Assembly (NCBI GenBank): GCA_013397795.1
Contig: VZTJ01000300.1
Span: forward strand, 1,743,413 to 1,807,412
DNA: 64,000 nucleotides
Direction of reading: 5' to 3'
DNA from: Orthonyx spaldingii
Lineage: Eukaryota > Chordata > Aves > Passeriformes > Orthonychidae
The notes beneath the pieces were generated by a model. The model was given only the letters and a program-made list of their open reading frames with translations. It did not search any database and was not told the DNA's origin. Both the position numbers and the translations under genes were made by a program. Below are positions 12,201 through 23,900 of this stretch, in pieces; the stretch's first letter is position 1; every line of letters begins with the position of its first letter.

Positions 12201-15200
12201 AATCTTTTCCTCCACTTTTTAACAGGCAGGATGCCTATATCTGGAGAACTATTTCAGAAGAACCTATAGAAATCGATTGTATTTTTTATTACAGTTGGAA
12301 AATTTTCAAAGAAAAAAAGGTCTTTTTTATAGATTTGAGAACTGGACACTGCTTTTTTCTCATTGCTTCACAGGAAAGCAAATAAACATGCTACTGTAGG
12401 CCCTCTTGGGATGAGAACCCATCCTAGAAGAACAGAAAGGTTCAATTTTTATGAGAATGGAGAAATTCTGATTTCCTGCAGGCCAACTCTGAATATCTTG
12501 TCCCACTGTGATCTTTCTCTGCTTCCTCGTTATTCCCCAATTCCTTCTACTGCTGGACTACCTAGAGGCAAAGACTACAACTGCAAAACCTGGCAGAATC
12601 CACAGATGAATCAGACTGAATCAGTAAATAATGACTAGAAGTACAGTGTCATAGGAACAAGCATATCACTGTGCTTCTTAAACTACATCATTTAAATACA
12701 AACCTGCTGCAAATCTTGCATGCTACCAGGAATTCCAGCCACAATCTGGAGGGCTGGTATAGTCCTGTTGCACTGGGATTCCTACAGAAATCTTTCCCAG
12801 GTCCTGGAAATTCTGGGTAGAGCATCTTCGTGCTTCCTGGAGTGCAGAGACCATTCATTATAGTGTGCCCCAGAAAGGAAAGGCAGAGGACAAGCTAATA
12901 AAGGTGCCATCCCTTCACTGTTGCCTTTAATCTAGCTCTCAACATTCATTTAACTGGAACAAAAGGCTGCTGTTAATGCTAAGCCACAGGCTCAGGCATG
13001 AGATGGGATCAAGAAACCTGCCTTCCCAGCAGCTGGTCCAAGATTTGGGACAGAAAGTGGATTTTGCTTTCTATTTACTCACACTTATATTGTATAAATC
13101 CTGGCTGTTTACAAAAGAAATGCAGCAGATTTCATCCTGAGTGCCAATTATTTAACTAGCATCACTGGAACTATTATACTTTATATCTCTTCATATGCAG
13201 CATTCAAATAATTACTTCAACAGGACTAAATGTCATATTTCATGGGACTGGCTGCGTAAATATTCACAAAGCTAGGGAATAGAAAAGACATCTCAGAGTT
13301 ATTGATTCATGTCAAATATTGAGAAGCTGGGTTAATCAAGGAATTCAAGCAATGCTTTAAACCTTTGAGTCAGCATTGTTGAAATTTATTTATACTACCC
13401 TTACCTTTCAACATCTAAAGTTTTACAAATCATTTATACCAATAAAGACTTGCAGGCCATTTTCCCATCTGCTTTGTCTGAAAACATTTCAGTTACTATT
13501 GTGAACTCAGAGTAGGCTGAAGAAGTAATAACAGCTGTGAAAAGTGAATCATTCAACAAAAATAAAGTTCTCATTTCAGTCAAAAACAAAAAGTAAGAAA
13601 TGTTCTAATTGTTTTGATGTATTAGAGAAATAGTCAGCTGATGGACAAGCACATACATTTTATAAAATGGGGTATATTCCATATTCCTCAGTCAGAAACA
13701 GACCCTATTTTTTTTTTCCTTTTTTTTTTTGGTGGTTAAATGAAAAAGATACACTTGCAGCACTGAGAGCTGCATGCCTTTTTCAAGAAAAGACTAGCAC
13801 CTCCTGTTCTGTATTCTGTATATAGTAGTTGTGAAATACATATGTCTGTATCTATGTGTTTGTGTCTGTTGCTATGTTTCATGCACCTGCAAATTGGCTG
13901 AGTTCTTAAAAACATGATGACAGCATTAGTAGAGTTTTGTTTTCAGAAAAGGCTGACTAGGCCAAGTCAAGGACCTTTCAGGACTCCCCAGAACTAAACA
14001 ACTAAACAACTAATAAAATAAAGCCAAGTTCCTGGTCCTTTCTGAAACCCTAGCTATAGTGCATGGTAGGAGTTAAATGGTTCCAACCTACGTGCGCTCT
14101 TTTGGCAATGCGGGTTTGGAGCCCTCAGGATGACTGAGCTCAGCTCATAGTAACATAAGTTTAGATAAGGGTGTTTTTGTTATGTGCTGACAGGAAACTT
14201 CCAATTGTGTAAGCTCAATTTTCCTCATCACCAGCTGGTTTTTTGCTGGATCACACCTAGGTCAGCACGAAGACAAGGGACAAATCTATATCCTTCCATA
14301 ACTCCGCATTGTAACAAAGTGACGCATTAGCTGCATGACTAATTTCAGATGCTTAAAGTTAATTTTGCTGTGATTTAGCCCCGTGATTTCTTGGGAACCA
14401 ACTATTTCTCATTTGGCAGAATGTCTCATCAAAGACAACTCCTGACACTTTTGCTACAGCCTTGACTCAAGGATATGCTGCTAAAGCACAGTGCCTCATC
14501 CAGTCCAGCTACATGCTGGATTTAAGAAGCTTGGGGTGAGACAGACAACTCAGCAGTTGTTTGCAGTGCTTATTGCCCTTTTTGTCAGGAAGGAGCACTC
14601 TTCTCTTTCCCTACAGGAAAGACAGTTTGGAAATCTCCCTAGTCCTTCAGCAAGCAGCAGAACACCACTTCCACCACCTCGCCTTACTTGTGTGCACCAT
14701 CTCCATCATTGTATCTGCTCCGTTCCATCTCCCATAAATTTTCAGCAAAACCAAATGGATTCAGGTGGGCGTTTCTCTTAGTTAATGGAGTGAATAAAGA
14801 CCAAAGATGATCTCTAACGTGTCACAATATTACTTCCATTTTTTTCCAGAGAAGCTTCCATTTATCTCACAGTTTGATGTGCACTTTCTGAAGGATCCCA
14901 AAGGAATTTGCAAATCAAAAAGAACCTTCACTCACAAATGTCAGCCCAGTCCAAATGGATGAAGAACAAGGGCAACTCATCAGGCAGAGCACAGCAAATG
15001 TTTCTCAGCTCAAAGCAAAGCTATGCAACAGTTGAAAAACACGGATGGAAACAAAGTACATATTTAAGCAAAACTGAAATAATTAAGAAAAAAAAAAATC
15101 CAGCTATAAAAGTGCAGGAACTAGTATTCAGCCATAACTTCTGCTGCTCTGGTAACTCTCAGTAAAAGCATCATGACTTCTTTGCATCAGGCTTTGGGCT

Positions 15201-17400
15201 ACACAGCTCTTCAGACATGCAGCATCTCTATGACTCCCTCAGTCAACATCAAGCACCAATCCACAATTTTTTTCTTCATTCTCATTCTTTCTATGAAAGG
15301 CTTTTATCCAATTAATGACAATCCAAAAGGGTAAATCTAGCCTTTCAGAAAAGTAATAACATCTATGCAATTGCAGCTGCTTTATTTTTAAATGATTTTC
15401 AAGGACAAAATGAGTACATTGCATGCTGAAGTGCATCACAGCTTTCCATTTGAAGACCTCAGACCAAATGATTTACAAGGATCAATGCTAACAGATAGAG
15501 CAATTCACAACATGATGTAATCTAAAACTGATAAAGAACTGCAACGAAATACTGTTGAGTTGTCATGAATTTAATACAAGAGAGCACAAGCTGAATTATA
15601 GCATTCAAACATTGCAAAACTGGTCTTCCAACCCTGGCTGCCTTTTGTTTTGAGATTCTAACTCTTACAAATAATTCTCTCAGCCTTCTCCAGCTTTAAA
15701 AGATTTTGAATGTACCCTCCAGTTACATTCATAGTTGTACACAAAGTCACAGGTTCTCTCAACATCTCCTTTTCCTCTTCATATTGTTACAATGGGTCAA
15801 TCTTTTTCATGGAAGATAAACGGACTGATGAACTCTGAGCTGGGCTTACATTTCATGAGTGAGAGCTTCTTCAGCTGTCACCATTGTTGATATCCTCACT
15901 AGAAACCCCAACGAAGAAAGAGGCTATGGAGGAGTGCAGAATCGGGGACTATTGATACCCTAGTAAAGCACCAAAACATACAGCAAAGCTTCCTGATGTG
16001 CATTTCTGTGCCTATACAGAAATGGGATTCGGATCTGCCAACCCAGCATCTTTGCTAAGGGCAAAATATCTTCAAACAACAATGAAAATAATAATAATAA
16101 AAAAATTTAACAAGTTAAAACTTCAAATTAATCAGTTACTAAGTTTCGGAGTATTAGGGAATATATGCTCAGTCATCTCCCACATTGAAAAGAAAGCTCC
16201 TTTGGAGTTTGACAGAAATCACTGCAGTTCTCAGCTAAAGAAATAAGTAGAGAGCAGGGGAATTAACAAAAGAATAGCATGTGAACCCACTAGCTTTTTT
16301 TTTTTTTTGGTTTGTAGACAGAATTTAGACTTCTGTCTGCAAGACAACCTACCTTTCATTGTATATGATTACCCTGGGAATGCTGAAGTATAGGGCAAAA
16401 AGGTGATCCCAGTACACCAGATATGGAGGTGAAAGAAGGACATACTCTTCCTGTGTCATCAGAACAGTGAGGTGACCTAACACCAATGATAAAATTAGCA
16501 AGAGAACTCATTCTTTAACTCCATTACACAGTAGTTTAAAAACTACAATATATCCATAACAAAGATATTTTTCCACTGTCATCAGTACAAATTTTGAACT
16601 AGAAGAACAGCTAAAATTATAGGTAGACCAACAGGACTGCTCAGAGTGCACATATACTCTACTGAGTAGTGGCTGTGCCACAAGGGAGGCCTTCAGAGAG
16701 ACCTTTCAAAACTCTACAGCTTATTTTCCTCACTTTCCAGATTTTGGTCAGCCCCAGCTCAACGATGATCATCCAAATCTCTCACCAGCTATTAGAATCA
16801 GTTCAGGAAACAAAATGTATTTCCAAGGTGAATGGCTTTTAATGTATTTAAAAATTTTTTGATAACACCACCTACAGCTGCTACTGCTATACCAGAATCC
16901 TTTTCCAAACAGACTGTGAACTATTTGGATAACCCACCAACTCCGTGCTTCCTGCAGAGGTCTCCCAGCACTATTAAAGCTGGTTTAGTTCTTTTTAACA
17001 AGTAAAACTTAGTAAGATTAATTAATAAGCTAACTTAAAATGATAAGTAGTATCACAGAAAAACTAGATAATTCCTGGACTTACACATCCACCTTCACAT
17101 TAAGTCCTCCTTAAAGATATCAAATATAAACCAAATGCTTAAAGATTTAAAGATGTCAAATGTGAACTAGAAAAAAACCCAGTTACAATATTGTTATTTT
17201 TCTTTGAACTAGGAGGACAAAAGTGCCACTGTCAAGTTTGGGATTAATCAAAATTCCACAGAAATTTTTTGTCCGCAAATTGGAACTTGGAAAATTAGTT
17301 GATTTGTTTTGTCTATCATAGTTCAAACATTTCTAATTATGATTTTTTTTAATTAAACTAGAATTTTATATTGCTATATGGCAAGCTTAAAGCAAAACTT
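9218..17400. other. Intergenic DNA, CR1 copy to putative regulatory block
   Basis: This is about 8.2 kb of ordinary AT-rich intergenic sequence. I see only simple-sequence features: A/C tract near 11298-11335, T-rich runs at 13710-13731 and 16294-16308, an 8-bp-period repeat at 13992-14013 and a short ATA run at 16088-16100. No open frame looks like a known protein and no structural RNA is evident. Confidence 0.65.
13992..14013. repeat. Short 8-bp-period tandem repeat (AACTAAAC)
   Basis: About two and a half copies of the unit AACTAAAC in a row. It is too short to be a minisatellite of note. Confidence 0.75.
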
Positions 17401-17580
17401 TGCTCAGACACAGCTGCTGCCAGATTGTCTTAAAACTTCCATTCCATGCAAACCAACAGCCATCTATCTGGTGTTATCAACCAGATTAAATTGTTAATTA
17501 AACAAATGCAAATCATGCTGTAATCTACCATGCAAAGCAAACTCTTTGTGCCTTAATATGCAGCTATTTTGTCCCACGAT
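17401..17580. promoter_or_regulatory. Candidate non-coding regulatory element rich in POU/homeodomain sites
   Basis: An AT-rich block about 2.8 kb upstream of the KCNC1 start codon. It contains a perfect octamer ATGCAAAT at 17506-17513, a near-palindrome TTGTTAATTAAACAA at 17491-17505, a CCATGCAAAG near 17528-17537 and an E-box CAGCTG at 17411-17416. Such clustering is typical of vertebrate conserved non-coding elements. That it is conserved or active is inference; no alignment was available. Confidence 0.35.
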
Positions 17581-17639
17581 CCTTGTTAAACAGAGATATT
17601 ATTTTTGAACACTTTTCCTGTCAAGTTTCAATATAAACT

Positions 17640-19300
17640 TCAAACACGATGTTATCTTTCATTTTCCACATGGAAATAATGTCTAAATTTACGCTCCAAT
17701 TTATATTTCTAAAAGACCTTCTAATTCAGCAGCTATCCTGCTCCCATTCTCACAAGCTCCTGCTTGCCCATCACTCTCTGATTTGGGGCCCTCTCACATG
17801 TCTTTTGAAATATCCAACTCTTCTGTCTCTACCAATGTTCCTTCATCAATTACAGCTTTAGTATCTTCAAAGAAACCTTGCGGGTCACTTATCATGGCCT
17901 TCCCACCTGAGTCCATGAAAACTGTCTTTAGACAAGCTTTCTAGCTTTTAACATACACTCCCAGATGGCTTCTGCGGTCCTGCACCACCCTCCTTCTGTT
18001 CCCCAGACAAGAAGGGAAACCCGAGCAAGAGAAGCTGCACAATATCCCTTTCATCCCCACAGTCACCTTAGATCCCAACACTGGAATTCCTAAAGAGGAA
18101 GCACTCACTGCAGGTAAGGTAACACGGAAGGCAGGAGCTAATGAGCTGGGAAAGGGTCTTTACAGTTGTGGATGTCACCAGAAGGACCCACTAGCCTAGG
18201 ATTCACAGGCCCCATCTTTCCTGGGCCACCTGCCCTCCTCAGCCTTGGTTAACTCTCAGAACCTACCCTTTCCCATTGATCCCCAGATCTATTATCATCA
18301 AAATTAGGCACTTACTATGACTAAAAAGAATTTTCACTTGTATTATTTCAGTCAATGAGTCAACATTCTCTTTTCCTTTCTTAACGCCAGGCTTGGGTTC
18401 ACAGCCCTCTTTTCCCTCTGTGTCCTCTGGCTGGCAATTCTCAAGGATTTTAGACAGTGTTTCTGTACTTGTGATTCTCAGATTCTCCCTCTGTCATCAA
18501 CCTTTCTGCCTCTGTTTAGTCCCAGTGCTCAAGCTGCTGTCTGGCATCTCTTCCTGGAGATTTTTTCATCAGTTTATGCTAGCTGAAGTGCAGAGTTGCC
18601 TTGATTTAGCCTCACTTTCCCATTTCTCATTCATAGCCGATACAAGTAACATACTCCCATTCCTACTGTCTTCCCTCCTTTTTCCCAAGGGCTGCACACA
18701 AATAGCACCAGGTTCCAGGCCTTCCTTCTTCTTCACCACCTTCAAGACCAGTCTGTTACCATTTTCACAGACAAATCTGCTGATTAGACCTCTTCGGAAT
18801 GTCCTACCAAAGCTACTGCAAAGTTTTCTTCTTTGCATCCCAACCATGCAACACTCTTTGCAAGGAAGCTGCAGGTGACCAAACACCTCCTCTCACAAAC
18901 CTGAGCACACTGATTGCTCCTTAACAGTCTTCCACATGTTCTTCCCCTGCTGTTCTCACACATCTGAATTTCTGTCATACTTTGAAGTTCAACCTAACTG
19001 CATTCCCCTGGTCTGCCCTCTTCTGTTGAGCATCATGTTGTCCCTACCACTTGTGCACTCCATCAGCATTCCCTAACCACGTACCCTCCAATTGTATGTC
19101 TCACCACCCTATCCATTCATCATGACATGACCTCCCATGGTCAATCCGAAAAGGCTCAGGTCTCCAGGCTCTCCCATGAGATGCTGGCAGCAAATAAAAC
19201 AAAATAACAGAACATGTCTACATACCTCTCTTACTTCCCTTCCACACAATCATCTTCCTGCTGTTCTTCAAACTCCTCACAAGACAGGAAGTGGGTTTTT
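17640..19300. other. Strand-asymmetric pyrimidine-rich region upstream of KCNC1
   Basis: The + strand is noticeably C+T rich, most strongly at about 18361-18800, giving long open frames in which Ser, Phe, Leu and Pro dominate (one of 161 codons at 18393-18878). The composition explains the frame; no domain or family is recognisable. It may be an old decayed repeat or an untranslated transcript, but neither can be shown. Confidence 0.5.
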
Positions 19301-19559
19301 TTTTTTTTTAATTTCCCTTGTCATTATTTGTGAATTAATGAGAATAAAAAAGAATATAAAACACAAACCCAAACTACAGCTTCCCACCAACACAGCTGTT
19401 AGGAAAAAAACACAAGTGAACACTAGGAAAAGCAGAGAAAAGATGGAGAAGTGGTGAAGGTGTGTGGGACTAAGTAAAAGCTCAACGTGATAGGAAGAGA
19501 CACCCCTAGGCACCCCTGCTCGTGATACAAGAAATTTATGCCTAGGGAGATCTTGAATT
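19301..19559. other. Transition into the KCNC1 CpG island
   Basis: AT-rich sequence with a poly(T) run near 19297-19309 and an A-rich run near 19404-19411. The sequence turns abruptly GC-rich after about 19560. No gene is seen. Confidence 0.6.
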
Positions 19560-20343
19560 TTGCCCTCCACCGAGTCCGGTTCACGCAGGACGAGCACAGC
19601 CGCGATCCGGGTCGCTCAGAGCCGAGCGCGGGGCAGCACCGGGACACCCACCGCTCCCGAAGGGGATCCCCGGTGCGGGAAGGCGAGCGGGGCGGGAAGG
19701 CGCTGTCCCCGCAGCCCCGGAGCCCGGAGCGGGCACCCCTCACAAGGCAGCGGCGGCGGGGGAGCGGCGGCCGCGGCGGCGGGAGCCGGGGGGCGCGGCC
19801 CGCGCTAGGACCCGGGCGGGAGCGGCGCCTGCGCGGCGGTNAGCCAGCACCGGCGCCGCGCAGCCCCGCGCACCTGTGGGCAGCGCCGGTGCCGTGATTT
19901 TTCTCTCCCCACCCCCCTCTTTTTTTCCTTCCTTTTTTTTTNAAAGGCCCTCCCCCTCCGGCACCGCAGCGCCCGCGCTCCCGGAGCATGGCCCCCCCTG
20001 CCCCTGCCCCTCCGCCGCGGCTGCAGCTGCCGCGGACCCCGAGCGTCTGACTCCAGACGGAGGAGGCGCANNNNNNNNNNNNNNNNNNNNNNNNNNNNNN
20101 NNNNNNNNNNNNNNNNNNNNNNCTGACTCCAGACGGAGGCGGCGCAGCGCCGGCAGCCACCGCCACCGGCATCGCCTCGGAGCGGCCCCGGGGGAGCGGG
20201 GCTGGCCGGGGCCCCTCGCCCCCGCGGGCCCGGAGCGGGGCTCGGCTTAGGCACCGACTGCCGCCGAGCAGCCGTCCCCTGACGGGCTTGCTGCCTGCCG
20301 TGCTTGCTTGGATGAGTCTGCGACATGCCTAATAAGAGACGAG
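19560..20343 (+). promoter_or_regulatory. KCNC1: KCNC1 CpG island, promoter region and 5' UTR
   Basis: Very GC- and CpG-rich sequence directly upstream of the KCNC1 start codon and continuing into the coding exon. GC boxes are visible at 19689-19696 (GGGGCGGG) and 19814-19820 (GGGCGGG); I see no TATA box at a clear spacing. A pyrimidine tract lies at 19909-19941. Single Ns at 19841 and 19942 and the gap at 20071-20122 make part of the leader uncertain. Transcription start sites cannot be placed from sequence alone. Confidence 0.8.
20071..20122. other. Assembly gap (52 Ns)
   Basis: Unresolved bases inside the GC-rich KCNC1 leader. The 24 bases on the left (20047-20070) and the 24 bases on the right (20123-20146) are the same except for one base, so the gap is either an unmerged contig overlap or a real tandem duplication. 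Confidence 0.98.
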
Positions 20344-20396
20344 ATGGGCCAGGGCGACGAGAGCGACCGCATTGTGATCAACGTGGGAGGGACTAG
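20312..20396 (+). promoter_or_regulatory. KCNC1: Two upstream ORFs in the KCNC1 leader
   Basis: An ATG at 20312 opens a six-codon frame (MSLRHA) ending with TAA at 20330-20332, in a poor start context (T at -3). A second ATG at 20325 (G at -3, C at +4) opens a 23-codon frame that overlaps the main start in another frame and stops with TAG at 20394-20396. The main ATG at 20344 has the better context (G at -3 and +4). Overlapping upstream frames commonly lower translation; whether the mature mRNA contains them depends on the unplaced start site. Confidence 0.6.
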
Positions 20397-20913
20397 GCAC
20401 CAGACTTACCGCAGCACCCTGCGCACCCTGCCCGGCACGCGGCTGGCCTGGATCGCTGAGCCCGATGCCCACAGCCACTTTGACTATGACCCCCGCACGG
20501 ATGAGTTTTTCTTTGACCGGCACCCGGGCGTCTTCGCCCACATCCTGAATTACTACCGCACTGGCAAGCTGCACTGCCCCGCGGACGTGTGCGGGCCCCT
20601 GTATGAGGAGGAGCTGGCCTTCTGGGGCATCGACGAGACCGACGTGGAGCCCTGCTGCTGGATGACCTACCGGCAGCACCGCGACGCCGAAGAGGCTCTG
20701 GACAGCTTTGGTGGGGCGCCCCTGGATAGCAGTGCTGAGGACGGAGACATAGATGGCACCGGAGACTCTGGTGATGGTGAAGATGAGCTGGAGATGACAA
20801 AACGCCTAGCACTTAGTGACTCCCCAGATGGCAGGTCTGGGGGCTTCTGGAGACGGTGGCAGCCCCGCATCTGGGCACTCTTTGAGGATCCCTACTCCTC
20901 CAGATATGCAAGG
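20344..20913 (+). CDS. KCNC1: KCNC1 (Kv3.1) voltage-gated potassium channel, first coding exon (3' partial)
   Basis: Plasma-membrane Shaw-type potassium channel subunit, with high activation threshold and fast deactivation, used by fast-spiking neurons. This exon gives residues 1-190: MGQGDES start, the T1 tetramerisation (BTB-like) domain at about 9-110 with NVGGTRHQTYRSTL, and the zinc-binding HX5CX20CC signature at His77, Cys83, Cys104 and Cys105. Then comes the acidic linker (GDSGDGEDELEMTKRLALSDSPDG, roughly 144-167) and FWRRWQPRIWALFEDPYSSRYAR leading to S1. The exon ends in phase 0 at AGG, followed by donor GTAAGC at 20914-20919. The start is the ATG at 20344; an in-frame extension upstream begins only at a TTG. 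Near-identity to mammalian Kv3.1, including the MGQGDES N-terminus, argues for KCNC1 rather than KCNC2-4. S1-S6 and the pore lie beyond the window. Confidence 0.97.
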
Positions 20914-23900
20914 GTAAGCTATGCAATCAGCATCCCCAACAAAACACTCAAACCTCCCTGCGGTCCCACTTCCTCCCGGCATCACCAGGGTTCTCTCCAC
21001 TGTCAGAGCAGAGCAGCCACCCATGTGTGTGGCCGTACAAAAATCACGCGGGGTCTGTGGAGATGTAACCCACACTCTCAAGCAGGCCCCATGTGTGGGG
21101 AACAAACAGACACCAAGGCCTGAGCTTGTGTACTCATGTGGGCCTCCAGAGACCCGTATTTTCTAACAGGCTCCTAAAACTCCTAGAACAGCTTGGGGCA
21201 GGGTCCCATTCATGGGCCAGAGAGATCTCCATTATACCAGGTAATTTCCCTCTATGCATAGTTTTTTTACAGTCAGACATCCCCCCGTAAAGAGAGACAC
21301 CTTGTCCAGCCCTCTTACAAGCTAATGGCTCTCTCCCCTTTACGAGATGGAGAAAGGATTATGGGAGCAGGCAGTCCCAGGGGTACCAGAGGATTTGGAG
21401 AGTTTCAGTCTGGTCTGGAAAGGGAGTCAGTGCCTTTCTCTTTTCTCATACATACCAAGTTAAATATTTATGAACATGCTGCTCTGAAAATGGGTAATTC
21501 AGCCGCTCACTTGCCTCCTCACTCTGTGTCTTTTTCCCTTGTGGGAAATGCAAAGTCTTAATCAGAGGAAAGGGTTTCATTCATGTAGAAGGGACACTGT
21601 GTTTGACAGGTTTCTTGCCTGCTACTGAAGGACAACTCCTCCCCTCCTGGTGCCTGCGGTTGTTTTGGAAAGGGAATGCACACTGGTGCATTTCACAGCA
21701 TAGATGTGGATAAAAATGGTCTGTAACAGTCATCCAACTCCTTTAAGTAGGCACCTCCTCATGCTATGAGGATAATTACATTAATTAGGGCCCGATTCTG
21801 CTCCTGAAATCAAAAGTACTGAAAACATTTACTTCAGGAACAGCAGCAGAATTAACTCCCAAGACAGTCAATTTGATAAGTAGGAAAGCAGATGGAGGAT
21901 AGTGCCTTCACAAAGAAATTGGTTGGCATAGGCTTTACTCTTCTTTTAAATGTACTTTTGTTATAGCTTAATTGCTGCCAGCCCTCGGTAGGGATGAGTG
22001 GTGCCTTGGTGGGGGAGGATGATCGGTGTTCCTGAGAAGGATCAAAGAAATGAGATCAGATTAGAGAGAAAACTGGATGGATGGAGAAAAGAGAAGTGGA
22101 AATGCAGGGAGCAGGGAGAGGGGAGCTGGCCATGTATGAATGGGTGGTGGAATAGCAGCTGCCAGAGACTTTGGGTCTGAGCAGAGATCCCAACAGGGAG
22201 ACACCAGGTCTGCAAACTGAATGAATGGGAAAGATGGAACAGAGCCTGGAGTTATATCTTGCTGTATTCTAAAGAATCTTGCTTGCATACCCTGTGGGGA
22301 CTTCCTCCATGAACAAAGAAGTTCATGTTTTAAATGAATTCCTTTAAACAGCATGGGGGATAAAGGAATAATAAAATACTTACCACAAGATGAAAAGATG
22401 ATGCTGTTGTATTGCAGCTTTCAAATCCCTGATTTCTGCCAAGGGAACATGGAAAGGGAAAGGCAAGGCTGGAGGGTATCCTTCAAAATGCTTGGTTTCC
22501 ATTAATCAAGCCCAGTGTTAGCAGGTAATCTGAATAGCACATCTCTCCGGTACTCAGGAATCTGTCAGTAAAATCTGTGGTTCAAAAGCCAAATGGATAA
22601 TGTTGTCCCCAATGAAAAGGATACAGAGGCTAAAACACCCTTTTGCTTGGAGGCATTATGATATTTTAAGTGAAGGACCAAAATTTATAACCAAAGTTAA
22701 GAGTCTTTGTGATGCACAGGCTGGAATTCTAGGAGGATATAAATTCTCTAAGGGTGTTTTCATTTAGCAATAGGTGTTTTATAAAATGATTTGTGTTTGT
22801 TGGGGTTTTTTTTTGGAGTGGATTATGTACCATTTATACACAATCACTTGTGCATACCTGTTAGAATTCAACTCCTGACTTATCTCTAACTTGTTCTTTC
22901 CTTAAAGGATTGTTAAAACTAGATAAATATGAGTACACTGAATATTTCCTGGGTTAAATATGATTCTTTAACTTGTATCTATGGAGACGTAGGCCACATG
23001 CATTAATATTTTGAGTGAAGGAAGATGGCTTTCATCATCAACACATGCACACACTGTCCATTAAGAAGACATTATAAGACACTTAACATTTCCTAATAAA
23101 AGCCATACATCATGGTTATGGATGTAAAAAGAGATGGGAGTTTGATTTATTCTCCTGTAACCTAACACAGGCATTGCAAAAAGACCTCAAGCTCACAAAA
23201 GCTAATTTATAGTAAAATAATTGATAACATCATGAGCCAGTGAATGGTATATTAAGACAATCATTGGTAGGGTCAGGCAACAAATCCACCGTTACCCCAA
23301 TTCTAATTGCATACAAACTGCAATTCAGTTGTGCAAAAATCTAAATTCATATTGCCATTTCGTCCAAAAAAAAAATCACAAAATTTTCTCTTCCTAAATG
23401 GAGCTGGGACCTGTACTAAGGGTGGTTATTATACACATTTGATGTTTACATACAGCACCAAAATGCATGTCAAAATAACATCTCAATGTAAGCATCAGTT
23501 TATATAACCGTTATAGTGTTACACTTGGGCAAGTAAAAGGAGTGCAGTCTCTGAATATTAAGATTAAATGAAAATCTGCATATCTGTATAAAGCAAGATC
23601 CTCTGGACTGTATCTGGTACGCTAGATCAGTGAATATTTCGGAACTGTCTATGGAAAGCTCAGCATTTACTCAAATCCAGCCATTCTTGGAGGATTTTGA
23701 TGGACACTGCTTGCAAATACAAGTACATTTGACTGTTTTGCTTCACCTGCACCTGACTCATACTAAATTACTTCTGATCTCATTGTAGACAGCCAGGGAA
23801 GACTGGAAGTGCACTTGCGTATGTCAGGCAAAATCAGCTAACTCTGCAAATTTTTTTTTTTCTTAACTTTCTTGAATTAAGCAAAGCTCCCTGTCACTAA

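Noticed and set aside
18393..18878. 161-codon + strand open frame as a membrane protein
   Set aside because: The Phe/Leu/Ser-rich reading follows directly from the C+T-rich strand; no family resemblance and no gene context.
19423..20172. Long minus-strand frame across the KCNC1 CpG island
   Set aside because: It runs through the 52-N gap and is made of Arg/Ala/Gly/Pro-rich readings expected from GC-rich DNA; it is a shadow of the promoter region.
20308..20343. Longer KCNC1 N-terminus from the upstream in-frame codon
   Set aside because: The upstream extension starts only at a TTG; the ATG at 20344 gives the family N-terminus MGQGDES in a good start context.
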